In this document: piece by piece, positions 46,719 through 54,501 of the stretch | Position numbering within the stretch: position 1 is the first letter of the stretch | Layout of the letters: every line of letters starts with the position of its first letter | From: Hymenobacter sp. 5317J-9 | Lineage (GTDB): Bacteria > Bacteroidota > Bacteroidia > Cytophagales > Hymenobacteraceae | Direction: 5' to 3' | Assembly: GCF_022921075.1 (NCBI RefSeq) | Contig: NZ_CP095050.1 | Span: 806,001 to 870,000, forward strand | DNA: 64,000 nucleotides | Notes under the pieces: model-generated | Seen by the model: the letters and a program-made list of their open reading frames with translations, nothing else | Database searches by the model: none | What the model was told of the DNA's origin: nothing | Translations under genes and position numbers: made by a program

Positions 46719-46746
46719 AGCCAAGGCAAAATAGAAACACCAGCAG

Positions 46747-48150
46747 CTAGAGCTTCTCCAAACGCAGGAGTTGAACCGTACGGCGCAGCGGGTCGGTGAC
46801 CCGTAACAGGTAGAGGCCGGCGGGCACGGCAGTCAGGCTCAGGTGGTGGCGGGCCTGACCCGAAAGAAGGCCGTGCTGCACCAAGCGGCCCAGCACATCA
46901 TACAGCACCCAGGTGCCGGTGAGCGGGCGCGCATCGCCGGCTTCCAGCGTCAGTTCGCCAATCGTGGGGTTGGGATAAGCGGCGAGGCGGGCGGCGGTTT
47001 CGGCCGGGGCGCGGGCGGGCAGCAAGCGGGCCCAGGAGCGGTAGGCGAACAGAATCTGGTCGTTGTAGCCGACGGGGCCGGGGTCGGTGCCCAGGGCCAC
47101 GACGTAGTCGCCGGCCGGGGTGAGGCCCACGCCGGCCACGTTTTCCGTGCCGGGGCGCACGAGCAGCGTGTCGCGCAGCAGCGCGCCGTTGGCGTCCACC
47201 ACCACGAAGCCCACGTCCTTGGTAAACCCGTTGGAGCGTTCGCCCGCCGCCAGGTAGCGCCCGCCCGGCAACTCTGCCACACGGGTCAGACCTAGGAAGG
47301 CATTGACTTGCCGGTACGCACGGCTCCAAACCGAGTCGCCCTGCACCGTGAGTTGCGTGATGCCGCCGCCGACGGCAATCACCCCACCTTGAGACGTCAG
47401 CTTTAACTGCGCGCTGCCGCAGTCGCGTGGGACAAACCGGAAGAACTGGTAAGCGCCAGCTTCGTCGACTGTGATGAACTTAGGGCGCAGGTTGGACGTA
47501 TCGGAGAGCGACACCACAAGGTAGCCGTTGGGCACGGCCACCAAATTGGTCAGGTAACCGTTGCGGGTGTTGTCGTAGGGCACGACCTGGGTCCAGAGCA
47601 GGGCGCCGGCGGGGCTGAACTTGCGCAGCACGGGAAACGTGTTCAGGCCGCTGCCCACGTCGCCGACGGCCACGTAGGAGCCGTCGTTGCCCGGCACCAG
47701 GGCCGTGAGCGTGGCCCCGGCCGGGTCGGCCACGCGCCGGGTCCAGAGCGTGTCGCCGGCGGGCGTGAGCTTGACCAGCAGGCCCTGGGTGGGCAGCGGC
47801 GGGGCCGTGGGCGGCACGGGGCGGGGCACGACGATGGCCGAGACAATCAGGTTGCCGGCCGCGTCGGCGATGAGCCCGCGGGCGTCGACGTCCTGCACCC
47901 GGCGCAGGGCGTAGCGCTTGGTCCAGACGGTGTCGCCCTGGTAGTTGACCTTGCTCAGGTACAGGCGGTTGTAATTAAACTCGCCGACCTTGACGAAGCC
48001 CCCGGGCACGGCCAGCATATAGTCGGCCGTTTCGTCGTTCTGGGCCGTGCCCACCGCGCGCTGCCAGCGGAACTGCGCCCGCGCCGGGGCGGTGCCCAGC
48101 AGCAGGCCGCTGCTGATGAACAATAGCACCAAAAGGAAACGATGTCTCAT
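46747..48150 (-). CDS. Secreted repeat protein with T9SS type A sorting domain
   Basis: 467 residues. The ATG at 48150 starts a signal peptide (MRHRFLLVLLFISSGLLLGT, cleaved after APARA). The body has propeller-like repeats with the patterns GDTVWTKRY, GDTLWTRRV and GALLWTQVV, each followed by a strand-rich segment. The C-terminus (AAYPNPTIGELTLEAG ... VQLLRLEKL) is a Por sorting domain for type IX secretion. Function unknown; the architecture is like other secreted beta-propeller proteins of this phylum. Confidence 0.85.
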   Translation of the reverse strand: MRHRFLLVLLFISSGLLLGTAPARAQFRWQRAVGTAQNDETADYMLAVPGGFVKVGEFNYNRLYLSKVNYQGDTVWTKRYALRRVQDVDARGLIADAAGNLIVSAIVVPRPVPPTAPPLPTQGLLVKLTPAGDTLWTRRVADPAGATLTALVPGNDGSYVAVGDVGSGLNTFPVLRKFSPAGALLWTQVVPYDNTRNGYLTNLVAVPNGYLVVSLSDTSNLRPKFITVDEAGAYQFFRFVPRDCGSAQLKLTSQGGVIAVGGGITQLTVQGDSVWSRAYRQVNAFLGLTRVAELPGGRYLAAGERSNGFTKDVGFVVVDANGALLRDTLLVRPGTENVAGVGLTPAGDYVVALGTDPGPVGYNDQILFAYRSWARLLPARAPAETAARLAAYPNPTIGELTLEAGDARPLTGTWVLYDVLGRLVQHGLLSGQARHHLSLTAVPAGLYLLRVTDPLRRTVQLLRLEKL

Positions 48151-48581
48151 AAAGAAAAGAGAAATAGATAAGGCCGTGACGAGCAGGGCCCGCCGAAAAC
48201 GAATGCATGCCCCCGCCGGACGGCTGCCAATGGCGCCCCCGAGAAGCGAAATCAAAACCCAGAAAACGAAACGTTACGGGTCGGAAGCCGACAAGCAGCG
48301 TGCAAAACCAACGAGGTGCACGAACGCCGAGTGCTCTGCCTAAAGGCGCAGAGAGCCACGAGTTCGGGTAAACTCAGAATAGCGGGGCGGTGGAGGGCGC
48401 CCCAGGCCGGCCGTAGTGGAAAGGGGCCGGCCAGTAGGTCAAATATATTCCGCGGCGTGGTGATTACCCTATATCTAATAAAAAACGATTGTTGTGTTTT
48501 GACCGCAACAATTCACGGAAAAAGCGCTACCATTACGCGCCGTTCGCTACTCGTTCGGTGTCACTTCTACCCCCATTTTCT
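48151..48581. other. 431-bp intergenic region between divergent genes
   Basis: No ORF with protein-like features is seen. The right part (about 48440-48510) is AT-richer (ATATTCCGCGGCG, CCTATATCTAATAAAAAACG) and probably holds promoters. TTGTGTTTTGACC at 48493 is a possible -7 region for the plus-strand gene. No repeats or RNA motifs recognised. Confidence 0.5.
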
Positions 48582-49259
48582 ATGGATGCCCGCGAAGAAA
48601 AACAATACGCCATGACCACCGTGCTGGTCCGGTTCCTGGCCGACAACGCCGCCGCCCTCGCCGCCAGCGACGTGGCCGCCGCCGAAGCCGCCGACATCCC
48701 GCCGGCCTACCAGCGCCTGACCGCCGCCGTGGGCGCCGCCCCCCTCAACACCAAAGCCACCACCGCCCAGGCCACCGCCGCCCGCGCCGCCCTGCAGCAG
48801 GCCCTCCCCGTGGTGCTGGGCCCCCTGGCCAGCATCGCCACCAAAACCGCCGACCCCGCCCTGCGCGCCCGCGCCACCCTCAACGCTGGCCAGCTGCGCA
48901 AAATGCGGCCCGAAGAGCTGCGCGACGTGGCCGGCGCCCTCCTCGACACCGCCGACGCCCATGCCGCCGACCTGAAACCCTACGGCCTCACCAAAGCCCT
49001 GCTCACGCAACTGCGCGACCTCCACACCGCCTTCGCCGGCACCGTGCGCGGCACCAGCACCCTCATCGACCAGCGCAGCCAGGCCAACGCCACCACTTCC
49101 GACCTGCTCGGCGCCCTCATGCAGCAAGTCTACGAGCTCGATAAACCCATGGAAGTCTTTCGCCTCCTCAACCCCGCCCTGCACGCGGCCTACAAACAGG
49201 CCCGCCGCGTAGGCCGCGTGGGCAGCCCAAGCGCCCAGGGCGTTGCAGCAAAAGCGTGA
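48582..49259 (+). CDS. Alanine-rich helical protein of unknown function
   Basis: 225 residues from the ATG at 48582 (MDAREEKQYAMTTVLVRFLA); a second ATG at 48612 is possible. The sequence is almost entirely amphipathic helix and very rich in Ala, Leu and Thr, with no signal peptide or cysteines, suggesting a cytoplasmic helical bundle (for example DLLGALMQQVYELDKPMEVF). No family recognised. A palindromic repeat follows 12 bases after the stop. Confidence 0.75.
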   Translation: MDAREEKQYAMTTVLVRFLADNAAALAASDVAAAEAADIPPAYQRLTAAVGAAPLNTKATTAQATAARAALQQALPVVLGPLASIATKTADPALRARATLNAGQLRKMRPEELRDVAGALLDTADAHAADLKPYGLTKALLTQLRDLHTAFAGTVRGTSTLIDQRSQANATTSDLLGALMQQVYELDKPMEVFRLLNPALHAAYKQARRVGRVGSPSAQGVAAKA

Positions 49260-49270
49260 GAAAGAAAAAG

Positions 49271-49375
49271 CACGTCATGCTGAGCGCAGCCGAAGCATCT
49301 CGCTTGTGGCAGTAATCCCTTGGGTGGGATTTACTATTGCACGCGAGATGCTTCGACTGCGCTCAGCATGACGTT
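49271..49375. repeat. 105-bp palindromic repeat, GTCATGCTGAGCGCAG family, copy 1 of an inverted pair
   Basis: Outer arms of about 30 bases (starting GTCATGCTGAGCGCAGCC, ending CATCTCGC) pair with one mismatch. The inner part (TTGTGGCAGTAATCCC ... GTGCAATAG on the other arm) is not self-complementary, but its reverse complement reappears in the copy at 49928-50032 with about two differences over the element. Confidence 0.9.
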
Positions 49376-49400
49376 CTATTGGGCACACCTCCAATTGCGG

Positions 49401-49862
49401 CTACTTCAGCGCTTCAAACGTGTACTGCGCATCGGCCCAAAACGCATCGAGGGCCACCATGCGGGGCTTAAAGAATGAAATCAGCTTCGGCCAATCGTCG
49501 CGGTTGAACACGTTGGCCGGGCTTAGCTCCGTGTAGATGCAGCTCAGCGGCAGGCCCTGGGCGTCCAAGGCTTCTTCTTCCCATATCCATTCCTCGCCCA
49601 GCGTTTCGTGCAGCAGGGTTTTGAGCTCCCGGAACTGCTCAAAAAACAGCTCCCGAATGCCGGCGTCCGGATGGTTCAACTCGATGGCGATTTTGGCCTG
49701 CCGGTTGTCGGCCTGCATCCGGAAATACAGGTGCTTGATGCCCGTCTTGTAGTTAATCCAGTTGGTGGTTTCGCCCTCGGCCGAGGGCACCGGGGCCATA
49801 TACTGGCCAAACGTCGTCCAGAAAGCCTGGCGCAGCTGGGTAGCTTCCGCTTTGCTGTACAT
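49401..49862 (-). CDS. DUF4268-domain protein
   Basis: 153 residues. AFWTTFGQYMAP, WINYKTGIKHLYFRMQAD, IAIELNHPDAGIRELFFEQ and the C-terminal WPKLISFFKPRMVALDAFW define DUF4268, common as a stand-alone protein in Bacteroidota and related to domains found with restriction-like proteins. The function is not known. The gene is bracketed by two inverted copies of the 105-bp palindrome. Confidence 0.9.
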   Translation of the reverse strand: MYSKAEATQLRQAFWTTFGQYMAPVPSAEGETTNWINYKTGIKHLYFRMQADNRQAKIAIELNHPDAGIRELFFEQFRELKTLLHETLGEEWIWEEEALDAQGLPLSCIYTELSPANVFNRDDWPKLISFFKPRMVALDAFWADAQYTFEALK

Positions 49863-49927
49863 AGGGGTAAGGGAGGGGAAAGAAGGGAAGGTAAGGAGAG
49901 GAAAAGAAGGGCGGGAAGCAAAAACAG

Positions 49928-50032
49928 CACGTCATGCTGAGCGCAGCCGAAGCATCTCGCGTGCAATAGTAAATCCCACCTAAGGGATTACTGCCACAAG
50001 CGAGATGCTTCGGCTGCGCTCAGCATGACGTG
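49928..50032. repeat. 105-bp palindromic repeat, copy 2 of the inverted pair
   Basis: Same family as 49271-49375 but in the opposite orientation as judged from the asymmetric centre (GTGCAATAGTAAATCCCACC). It lies upstream of the DUF4268 gene start. Confidence 0.9.
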
Positions 50033-50060
50033 CTGCTATGGGTTCGCTACGCCGTTCTGC

Positions 50061-50468
50061 CTACAGCGGCGTGGCCCACCAGCCGGCCTCGTTGCTCTGA
50101 ATGGCCACGCCACCGGCGTTGTGGTAATATTCCTCCACGCACTCCTTAAAGCCGGGGTTGTTGGTGCTGGCGAAGCACACGGCGTGGTCGGCGGTGGGCA
50201 GCGGGCCGGTGTGCATGGCAAATACACTGCCCCGCTCGGCCTTCGTAATGATGAGGTAGGTCGTGTCGTTGAGCTTGCCCAGGCTGGCGTCGAACACCTC
50301 GCCGTAGGCCTTGTCGGGCGTCACTTCCAAGCGGTAGGCGGCGTTGCCGGCCGGGTGCTGCATGATGCCGGCCTGGCCGTTTTTGTCACAGCTCAGCAAG
50401 CCCAGCACGCTCGCCGAAGCAATGATGGCGGTGGCTAGTCGGGAAAGAAGTAGAGATGTGCGTTTCAT
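50061..50468 (-). CDS. Small lipoprotein of unknown function
   Basis: 135 residues from the ATG at 50468, giving a signal with the lipobox LLSC (ASVLGLLSCDKNGQ). The mature part has strands such as YRLEVTPDKAYGEVFDASLG and TTYLIITKAERGSVFAMHTG and ends in GGWAIQ-like sequence (GGVAIQSNEAGWWATPL). Two further cysteines (VCFAS, KECVE) may form a disulfide. No family recognised. Confidence 0.72.
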   Translation of the reverse strand: MKRTSLLLSRLATAIIASASVLGLLSCDKNGQAGIMQHPAGNAAYRLEVTPDKAYGEVFDASLGKLNDTTYLIITKAERGSVFAMHTGPLPTADHAVCFASTNNPGFKECVEEYYHNAGGVAIQSNEAGWWATPL

Positions 50469-50665
50469 AGAGAGCAAAGCAAAAATTGACCAGATGGTCC
50501 CACACCGGTTGCCGCGCCGCGGGTTAGACGGCCCCACTTCCGGCAGGTGATTTCAGGTCCAAGATAATCCGATTTTACTGCTATTCCATGAACGGCGCCA
50601 AAAAACCTTGCCTAGGTGCTTGCAAAGCGCGTTGCCGCAAGCGCCATCAGCCGGGCTGCCTCCGG

Positions 50666-51295
50666 CTACTGCTGGGCCGCCGCCACCTTGCCGCGCAGGA
50701 AGCCCACCAGCACCTCCAGCCCCTTCTCGAAGTGGCGGTTGTTGGGAATCACGATGTCGGCGTAGTGCTTGTAGGGTGCGATGAACTGCTCGTAGGTGGG
50801 CGCCACGTGGTGGGTGTAGCGGTAGAGCACGTCGGCCAGGTCGTAGCCCCGCTCGTCGCGGTCGCGGATGATGCGGCGGTGCAGCTTCACGTGTTCCTGG
50901 GCGTCGATGTACACCTTCAGGTCGAGCAGCTTGGCGATTTCCTCGAAGTGAAACACGAAGATGCCCTCCACCACCACAATGGGCGCCGGCCGGAACACCA
51001 GCTCTTTGGGCGTCACGGCCGCGTTGTTGAAGGTGTATTCCTTGCGGCGCACCTCGTGGCCCTGGCTGATGCGCAGCACGTCGTCGGCGTAGGCCGCGGC
51101 GTCGATGCTGGCGGGCAGGTCGAAGTTTTCCACGCCCTGGTCGTCGCGCAGCTGTTTTTCGCGGGGGTGGTAATAATTGTCCTGCGAAATCAGGCAAATC
51201 TCCTCTTCGGGAAAGGACGCCAGGAGCCGGCGCAAAAACGTGGTTTTACCAGAAGCGCTGCCGCCGGTGATGCCAATTAGATACGGGGTGTGCAT
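50666..51295 (-). CDS. udk: Uridine kinase
   Basis: 209 residues from the ATG at 51295. The P-loop is GGSASGKTT; SQDNYYHPREKQ, FDLPASID and VVVEGIFVF follow as in uridine/cytidine kinases, with the lid RRIIRDRDERG. It salvages uridine and cytidine to their monophosphates. A TACCTTTG box ends only about seven bases upstream of the ATG, so the message is probably leaderless or nearly so. Confidence 0.95.
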   Translation of the reverse strand: MHTPYLIGITGGSASGKTTFLRRLLASFPEEEICLISQDNYYHPREKQLRDDQGVENFDLPASIDAAAYADDVLRISQGHEVRRKEYTFNNAAVTPKELVFRPAPIVVVEGIFVFHFEEIAKLLDLKVYIDAQEHVKLHRRIIRDRDERGYDLADVLYRYTHHVAPTYEQFIAPYKHYADIVIPNNRHFEKGLEVLVGFLRGKVAAAQQ

Positions 51296-51301
51296 AGCAG
51301 G

Positions 51302-51309
51302 CAAAGGTA
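51302..51309 (-). promoter_or_regulatory. -7 box immediately upstream of udk
   Basis: The minus strand reads TACCTTTG; the first base after it is only six bases from the start codon at 51295. Confidence 0.65.
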
Positions 51310-51343
51310 ACGCTGCGCGCAAATAGAGGAAGGAAAAAGAATG

Positions 51344-51432
51344 GTCATGCTGAGCGCAGCCGAAGCATCTCTACTGCGAAAGGTAATCATTTAGTGTTGA
51401 GGTAGAGATGCTTCGGCTGCGCGCAGCATACC
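51344..51432. repeat. Palindromic repeat, GTCATGCTGAGCGCAG family, shorter variant
   Basis: Arms of about 31 bases (GTCATGCTGAGCGCAGCC ... CATCTCTAC) pair with about two mismatches; the right end has decayed (CGCGCAGCATACC). It is 89 bases long and lies between rdgB and udk. Confidence 0.85.
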
Positions 51433-51453
51433 CGTTCTTTCCGACGCTCAAGT

Positions 51454-52038
51454 TTATTCTTTCAAAAACGCCAGCAGCCCAGCCACCGCCCGTGCCCGGT
51501 GGCTGATGCGGTTTTTCTCGGTGCTGCTCATTTCGGCGAAGCTGCGCCCGTCGCCCTCAGCGGGCACAAACACCGGGTCGTAGCCGAAGCCGCCCGTACC
51601 GTGGGCTTCTTCCGTAATGTGGCCCATCACCTCGCCGGCAAACTCGTGCACGCTGCCATCGGCCTGGGCCAGGGCCACCACCGTGCGGAAGCGCGCCGAT
51701 CGGTCGGCGGCGCCGCGCAGCTCCTGTAGCAGCTTGGCCACGTTGTCTTCGGCCAGGCGCTGGGGCCCGGCGTAGCGCGCCGAGTACACGCCGGGCTCGC
51801 CGTTGAGGGCCGTTACTTCGAGGCCGGTATCGTCGGCGAAGCAGGCCACGCCGTAGTGCTGGCGCACGTATTCGGCCTTCTGGCGGGCGTTGCCTTCTAG
51901 CGTGTCCTGGGTTTCGGGCAGCTCCTCGTGGCAGCCGATGTCGGCCAGGCTCAGCAGCGTGAGGCCGGCCGGCAGTAGCGGCCGGATTTCGTCGAGCTTG
52001 TGTGCATTGTTGGATGCGAAGCAGAGTTGGGTAAGCAA
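51454..52038 (-). CDS. rdgB: XTP/dITP pyrophosphatase (RdgB/HAM1)
   Basis: 194 residues from a TTG at 52038, the only start that keeps the nucleotide-binding SNNAHKLDEI at its normal distance from the N-terminus. ADDTGLEVTALNGEPGVYSA, GYDPVFVPAEG and the C-terminal SHRARAVAGLLAFL are family signatures. It removes non-canonical purine triphosphates from the nucleotide pool. Palindromic repeats flank it on both sides. Confidence 0.95.
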   Translation of the reverse strand: MLTQLCFASNNAHKLDEIRPLLPAGLTLLSLADIGCHEELPETQDTLEGNARQKAEYVRQHYGVACFADDTGLEVTALNGEPGVYSARYAGPQRLAEDNVAKLLQELRGAADRSARFRTVVALAQADGSVHEFAGEVMGHITEEAHGTGGFGYDPVFVPAEGDGRSFAEMSSTEKNRISHRARAVAGLLAFLKE

Positions 52039-52066
52039 GGGAGAAAGTATGTTGGGTTTAAATTAA

Positions 52067-52170
52067 AACGTCATGCTGAGCGCAGTCGAAGCATCTCGCG
52101 TGTGGTAGTAATTCAATCGTAAGAATTACTTCGGCACGCGAGATGCTTCGACTGCGCTCAGCATGACGTT
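52067..52170. repeat. 104-bp palindromic repeat, GTCATGCTGAGCGCAG family
   Basis: AACGTCATGCTGAGCGCAGT at the left is repeated in inverse at the right end (GCATGACGTT). Arms pair over about 37 bases, and the centre (GTAATTCAATCGTAAGAATTAC) is itself nearly palindromic. It lies between rdgB and the next minus-strand gene. Confidence 0.9.
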
Positions 52171-52189
52171 CTACGTAATGGTAAATCCT

Positions 52190-52648
52190 TTACCTAAACA
52201 TCGACTTGATGGTGCCCCAGGAGCGTTGCACGGCGCTGGGCGTACCGGCCAGCACCGTGAGGTAGCTCTGGTCGCCGGTGGGGCTGTGCACGGTGAGGCG
52301 GTAGGTGAAGGGCCCGCCGGCCGAGGGCGCGGGCGTGCCAGGCGTGCTGCCGGGCGCGGTGCGAAACACGTTGGCGTCGTAGTACTGGTAGCGGCGCTGC
52401 CCGTTGGGCACCACGCTCGTCACGGTGCTGTAGCTGGTTTCGGTGGCCGACTTGCGGGCCAGTTCGAAGCCCGTCACGTCGGTTTCGCTGCTCACTTCCC
52501 AGTCCACGCGCACCCGGGTGCCTTCGTAGGCGGCGGTGAACATGGTGAGCGACGCGGCCACGGCCAGCACGGCGCTGCACAGCACCAGCAGCAGGGCTGC
52601 GGGGCCGGAGCGGCGAATCAGGCGACGGACGGGTACAGATTTCAGCAC
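52190..52648 (-). CDS. Exported or membrane-anchored protein with fibronectin III-like region
   Basis: 152 residues from a GTG at 52648. The longer frame starts with a TTG at 52684 that overlaps a TACATTTG promoter box, so I prefer the GTG. A basic N-terminus and hydrophobic segment ([18 protein letters not shown]) precede a strand-rich domain ([38 protein letters not shown]) that resembles FN3-like domains of Bacteroidota surface proteins. Function unknown. Confidence 0.68.
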   Translation of the reverse strand: MLKSVPVRRLIRRSGPAALLLVLCSAVLAVAASLTMFTAAYEGTRVRVDWEVSSETDVTGFELARKSATETSYSTVTSVVPNGQRRYQYYDANVFRTAPGSTPGTPAPSAGGPFTYRLTVHSPTGDQSYLTVLAGTPSAVQRSWGTIKSMFR

Positions 52649-52681
52649 ACGCAGCAGCGGGCCCCGAGTGAGGGCCGAATT

Positions 52682-52689
52682 CAAATGTA
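52682..52689 (-). promoter_or_regulatory. -7 box of the FN3-like gene
   Basis: TACATTTG on the minus strand, 34 bases before the GTG at 52648. This argues against the upstream TTG as translation start. Confidence 0.5.
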
Positions 52690-52765
52690 CAACCTTTTCG
52701 GAAAGGCAACAACCTCAGGAGCACGGCTTGCCCGGCCCGAAGCTGCGGAAAATGTTGGCGCCGGG

Positions 52766-52797
52766 GTTGGGTATTTCGGAGCTAAGCTGTACTTTTG
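52766..52797 (+). promoter_or_regulatory. Promoter of rpmE
   Basis: GTTG (52766-52769), about 20 bases, then TACTTTTG (52790-52797), fits the Bacteroidota -33/-7 consensus; the ATG is 53 bases downstream. Confidence 0.65.
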
Positions 52798-52849
52798 CAG
52801 TCCCTTCCGCAAAATCGGCAGGGTTCAACCGGTAAAACTGACCCTCGAT

Positions 52850-53119
52850 ATGAAAAAGGACACCCACCCCGAGTACCAGGAAGTCGTATTCCAGGACTCC
52901 TCTTCGGATTTCAAGTTCATCACCCGCTCCACGATGAAGCCGACCGACACCATCACGATGGAAGACGGCAAGACGTACCCGCTGGTGAAAATTGAAGTGA
53001 GCTCGGCCTCGCACCCCTTCTACACCGGCAAAAACATGTTCATCGACACGGCCGGTCGCGTGGAGAAATTCCGCAGCCGCTACGCCAAGAAAGAGCAGAG
53101 CAGCGCCAACAAAGAATAG
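52850..53119 (+). CDS. rpmE: Ribosomal protein L31, type B
   Basis: 89 residues from the ATG at 52850; the open frame reaches far upstream, but only this start gives [47 protein letters not shown] and [13 protein letters not shown] are typical of L31 type B, which lacks the zinc-binding cysteines of type A; indeed no cysteine is present. It belongs to the large ribosomal subunit and has its own promoter and terminator. Confidence 0.96.
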   Translation: MKKDTHPEYQEVVFQDSSSDFKFITRSTMKPTDTITMEDGKTYPLVKIEVSSASHPFYTGKNMFIDTAGRVEKFRSRYAKKEQSSANKE

Positions 53120-53167
53120 CTTGTTTTCAGCTGCTGGTGTATAGCCAGCAACTGTTAGCTTCTTAAA

Positions 53168-53202
53168 GAACTCCTTTCGGCCCGGTCGGAAGGAGTTTTT
53201 TT
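53168..53202 (+). terminator. Terminator of rpmE
   Basis: GAACTCCTTTCGG pairs with CGGAAGGAGTT (one mismatch), followed by a run of T, 48 bases after the stop. Confidence 0.82.
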
Positions 53203-53204
53203 AT

Positions 53205-53236
53205 TGCCTGCAGCCCCGCAGCGGGCCGTAAATTTG
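53205..53236 (+). promoter_or_regulatory. Promoter of the GlmU-like gene
   Basis: ATTG, about 22 bases, then TAAATTTG (53229-53236), 53 bases before the ATG at 53290. Confidence 0.55.
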
Positions 53237-53289
53237 CCCTTCTCCCCAAAGCTAACAGCTGGCAGCTATTAGCGAATAGCTAAAAAAAC

Positions 53290-54501
53290 ATGCACGTTCT
53301 GCTTTTCGACGACCCGGCCATTCGGCCGCACCTGTTGCCCTTCACCTTCACGCGGCCGGTGGCGGCGCTGCGCTGCGGCATCCTCACGCTGGCCGAGAAA
53401 TGGCAGCGCCGCCTGGGCGTCGACACCGTGGGCTACCTCACCCAGCCGTACCTGCAGGCCAAGTTCCCGGCGGGCGACGTGCGCGGCGCGGCCCTCATCA
53501 TCAACGGCGCCGTGTGCCCCGACGACCTGCTCACGCGCCAGGTGCAGGCCCTGCAGCCCGGCCAGGCCCTGTACTGCGACGACCTGTTGGTGGCCGCCCA
53601 CGTGGCCGATGCCTCGCTGGTGGCCGAGCTGATTCAGGACGGCATTCCGGAAACCCGGCAAGTGGCCGAGCCCGTGACGGTGATTGACCGGCCGTGGCAG
53701 CTGTTTCTGCGCAACGGCGTGGAAATCCGCCGCGACTTTGCCCTGCTCACCCAGGGCCGCACCTCGCAGCCCGTCAGCGACGCCCACACCATTGTGTACG
53801 GGGCCGAAAACATCTTCATCGAAGAGGGCGTGAAAATCCGGGCCGCCATTCTCAATGCCGAGGACGGTCCTATCTATTTGGGCAAGAACTCGCAGGTGCA
53901 CGAGGGCGCCATCATCAAAGGTCCGTTGGCCTTATGCGAGGGCGCCCACATCAATGCCGGCGCCAAAATGCGCGGCGACAATACCGTGGGACCTTTCTCG
54001 AAGGTGGGCGGCGAAGTGGGCAACAGCATTTTGCTGGGCTACAGCAACAAGGGCCACGACGGCTACCTGGGCAACTCCGTCATTGGCGAGTGGTGCAACC
54101 TGGGGGCCGATACCAACACGTCGAACCTCAAGAACAACTACGCGCCCGTCAAAATCTGGAGCCACGCCGCCAGCCGCTTCGTCGACACCGGCCAGACTTT
54201 CTGCGGCCTGATGATGGGCGACCACAGCAAGTGCGGCATCAACACCATGTTTAATACCGGCACGGTGGTGGGCGTGGGGGCCAACATCTTCGGGGCCGGT
54301 TTCCCGCGCACCTTCATCCCGAGCTTCAGCTGGGGCGGCGCGGCAGGTTTTGAAACCTTCAAGCTGCCCAAAGTGGGGGAGGTGGCCGAGCGCGTGATGG
54401 CCCGGCGCAACCTGCCGTATGATGCGGTGGAGCAAGGCATTATGAAGGAAGTGTTTGAAGCGACGGAAGCGGACAGAATCTGGGAAAAGGCAAAAGCATG
54501 A
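53290..54501 (+). CDS. GlmU-like sugar nucleotidyltransferase/acyltransferase family protein
   Basis: 403 residues. The N-terminal half (LLFDDPAIRPHLLPFTFTRP, LALRCGIL-like segment) is a divergent nucleotidyltransferase-type domain. The C-terminal half is a left-handed beta-helix of hexapeptide repeats (IYLGKNSQVHEGAIIKGP, GEVGNSILLGYSNKGHDGYL) ending with FSWGGAAGFETFKL. This matches the GlmU-like Bacteroidota family thought to make UDP-GlcNAc. The standard GlmU pyrophosphorylase P-loop is not evident, so the first activity is inferred. It overlaps holB by four bases (ATGA). Confidence 0.87.
   Translation: MHVLLFDDPAIRPHLLPFTFTRPVAALRCGILTLAEKWQRRLGVDTVGYLTQPYLQAKFPAGDVRGAALIINGAVCPDDLLTRQVQALQPGQALYCDDLLVAAHVADASLVAELIQDGIPETRQVAEPVTVIDRPWQLFLRNGVEIRRDFALLTQGRTSQPVSDAHTIVYGAENIFIEEGVKIRAAILNAEDGPIYLGKNSQVHEGAIIKGPLALCEGAHINAGAKMRGDNTVGPFSKVGGEVGNSILLGYSNKGHDGYLGNSVIGEWCNLGADTNTSNLKNNYAPVKIWSHAASRFVDTGQTFCGLMMGDHSKCGINTMFNTGTVVGVGANIFGAGFPRTFIPSFSWGGAAGFETFKLPKVGEVAERVMARRNLPYDAVEQGIMKEVFEATEADRIWEKAKA

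Larger units (their letters stand above)
53123..53286. repeat. Intergenic inverted repeat of 7-base units (AGCTAAC type) enclosing terminator and promoter
   Basis: The right arm 53248-53286 reads AGCTAAC, AGCTGGC, AGCTATT, AGCGAAT, AGCTAAA. The left arm 53123-53165 on the minus strand reads AGCTAAC, AGTTGCT, GGCTATA, CACCAGC, AGCTGAA. The 80-base centre holds the rpmE terminator and a -33/-7 promoter for the next gene. Confidence 0.75.

Noticed and set aside
46301..46729. 142-codon minus-strand frame with a Cys-containing heptapeptide repeat
   Set aside because: It is a by-product of the 21-bp DNA repeat (21 is a multiple of three); it starts inside the preceding terminator, overlaps the start of the 46011-46382 gene and has no signal or domain.
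50553..51197. 214-codon frame overlapping udk
   Set aside because: Alternative frame of the uridine kinase gene; Arg/Pro/Gly-rich shadow product.
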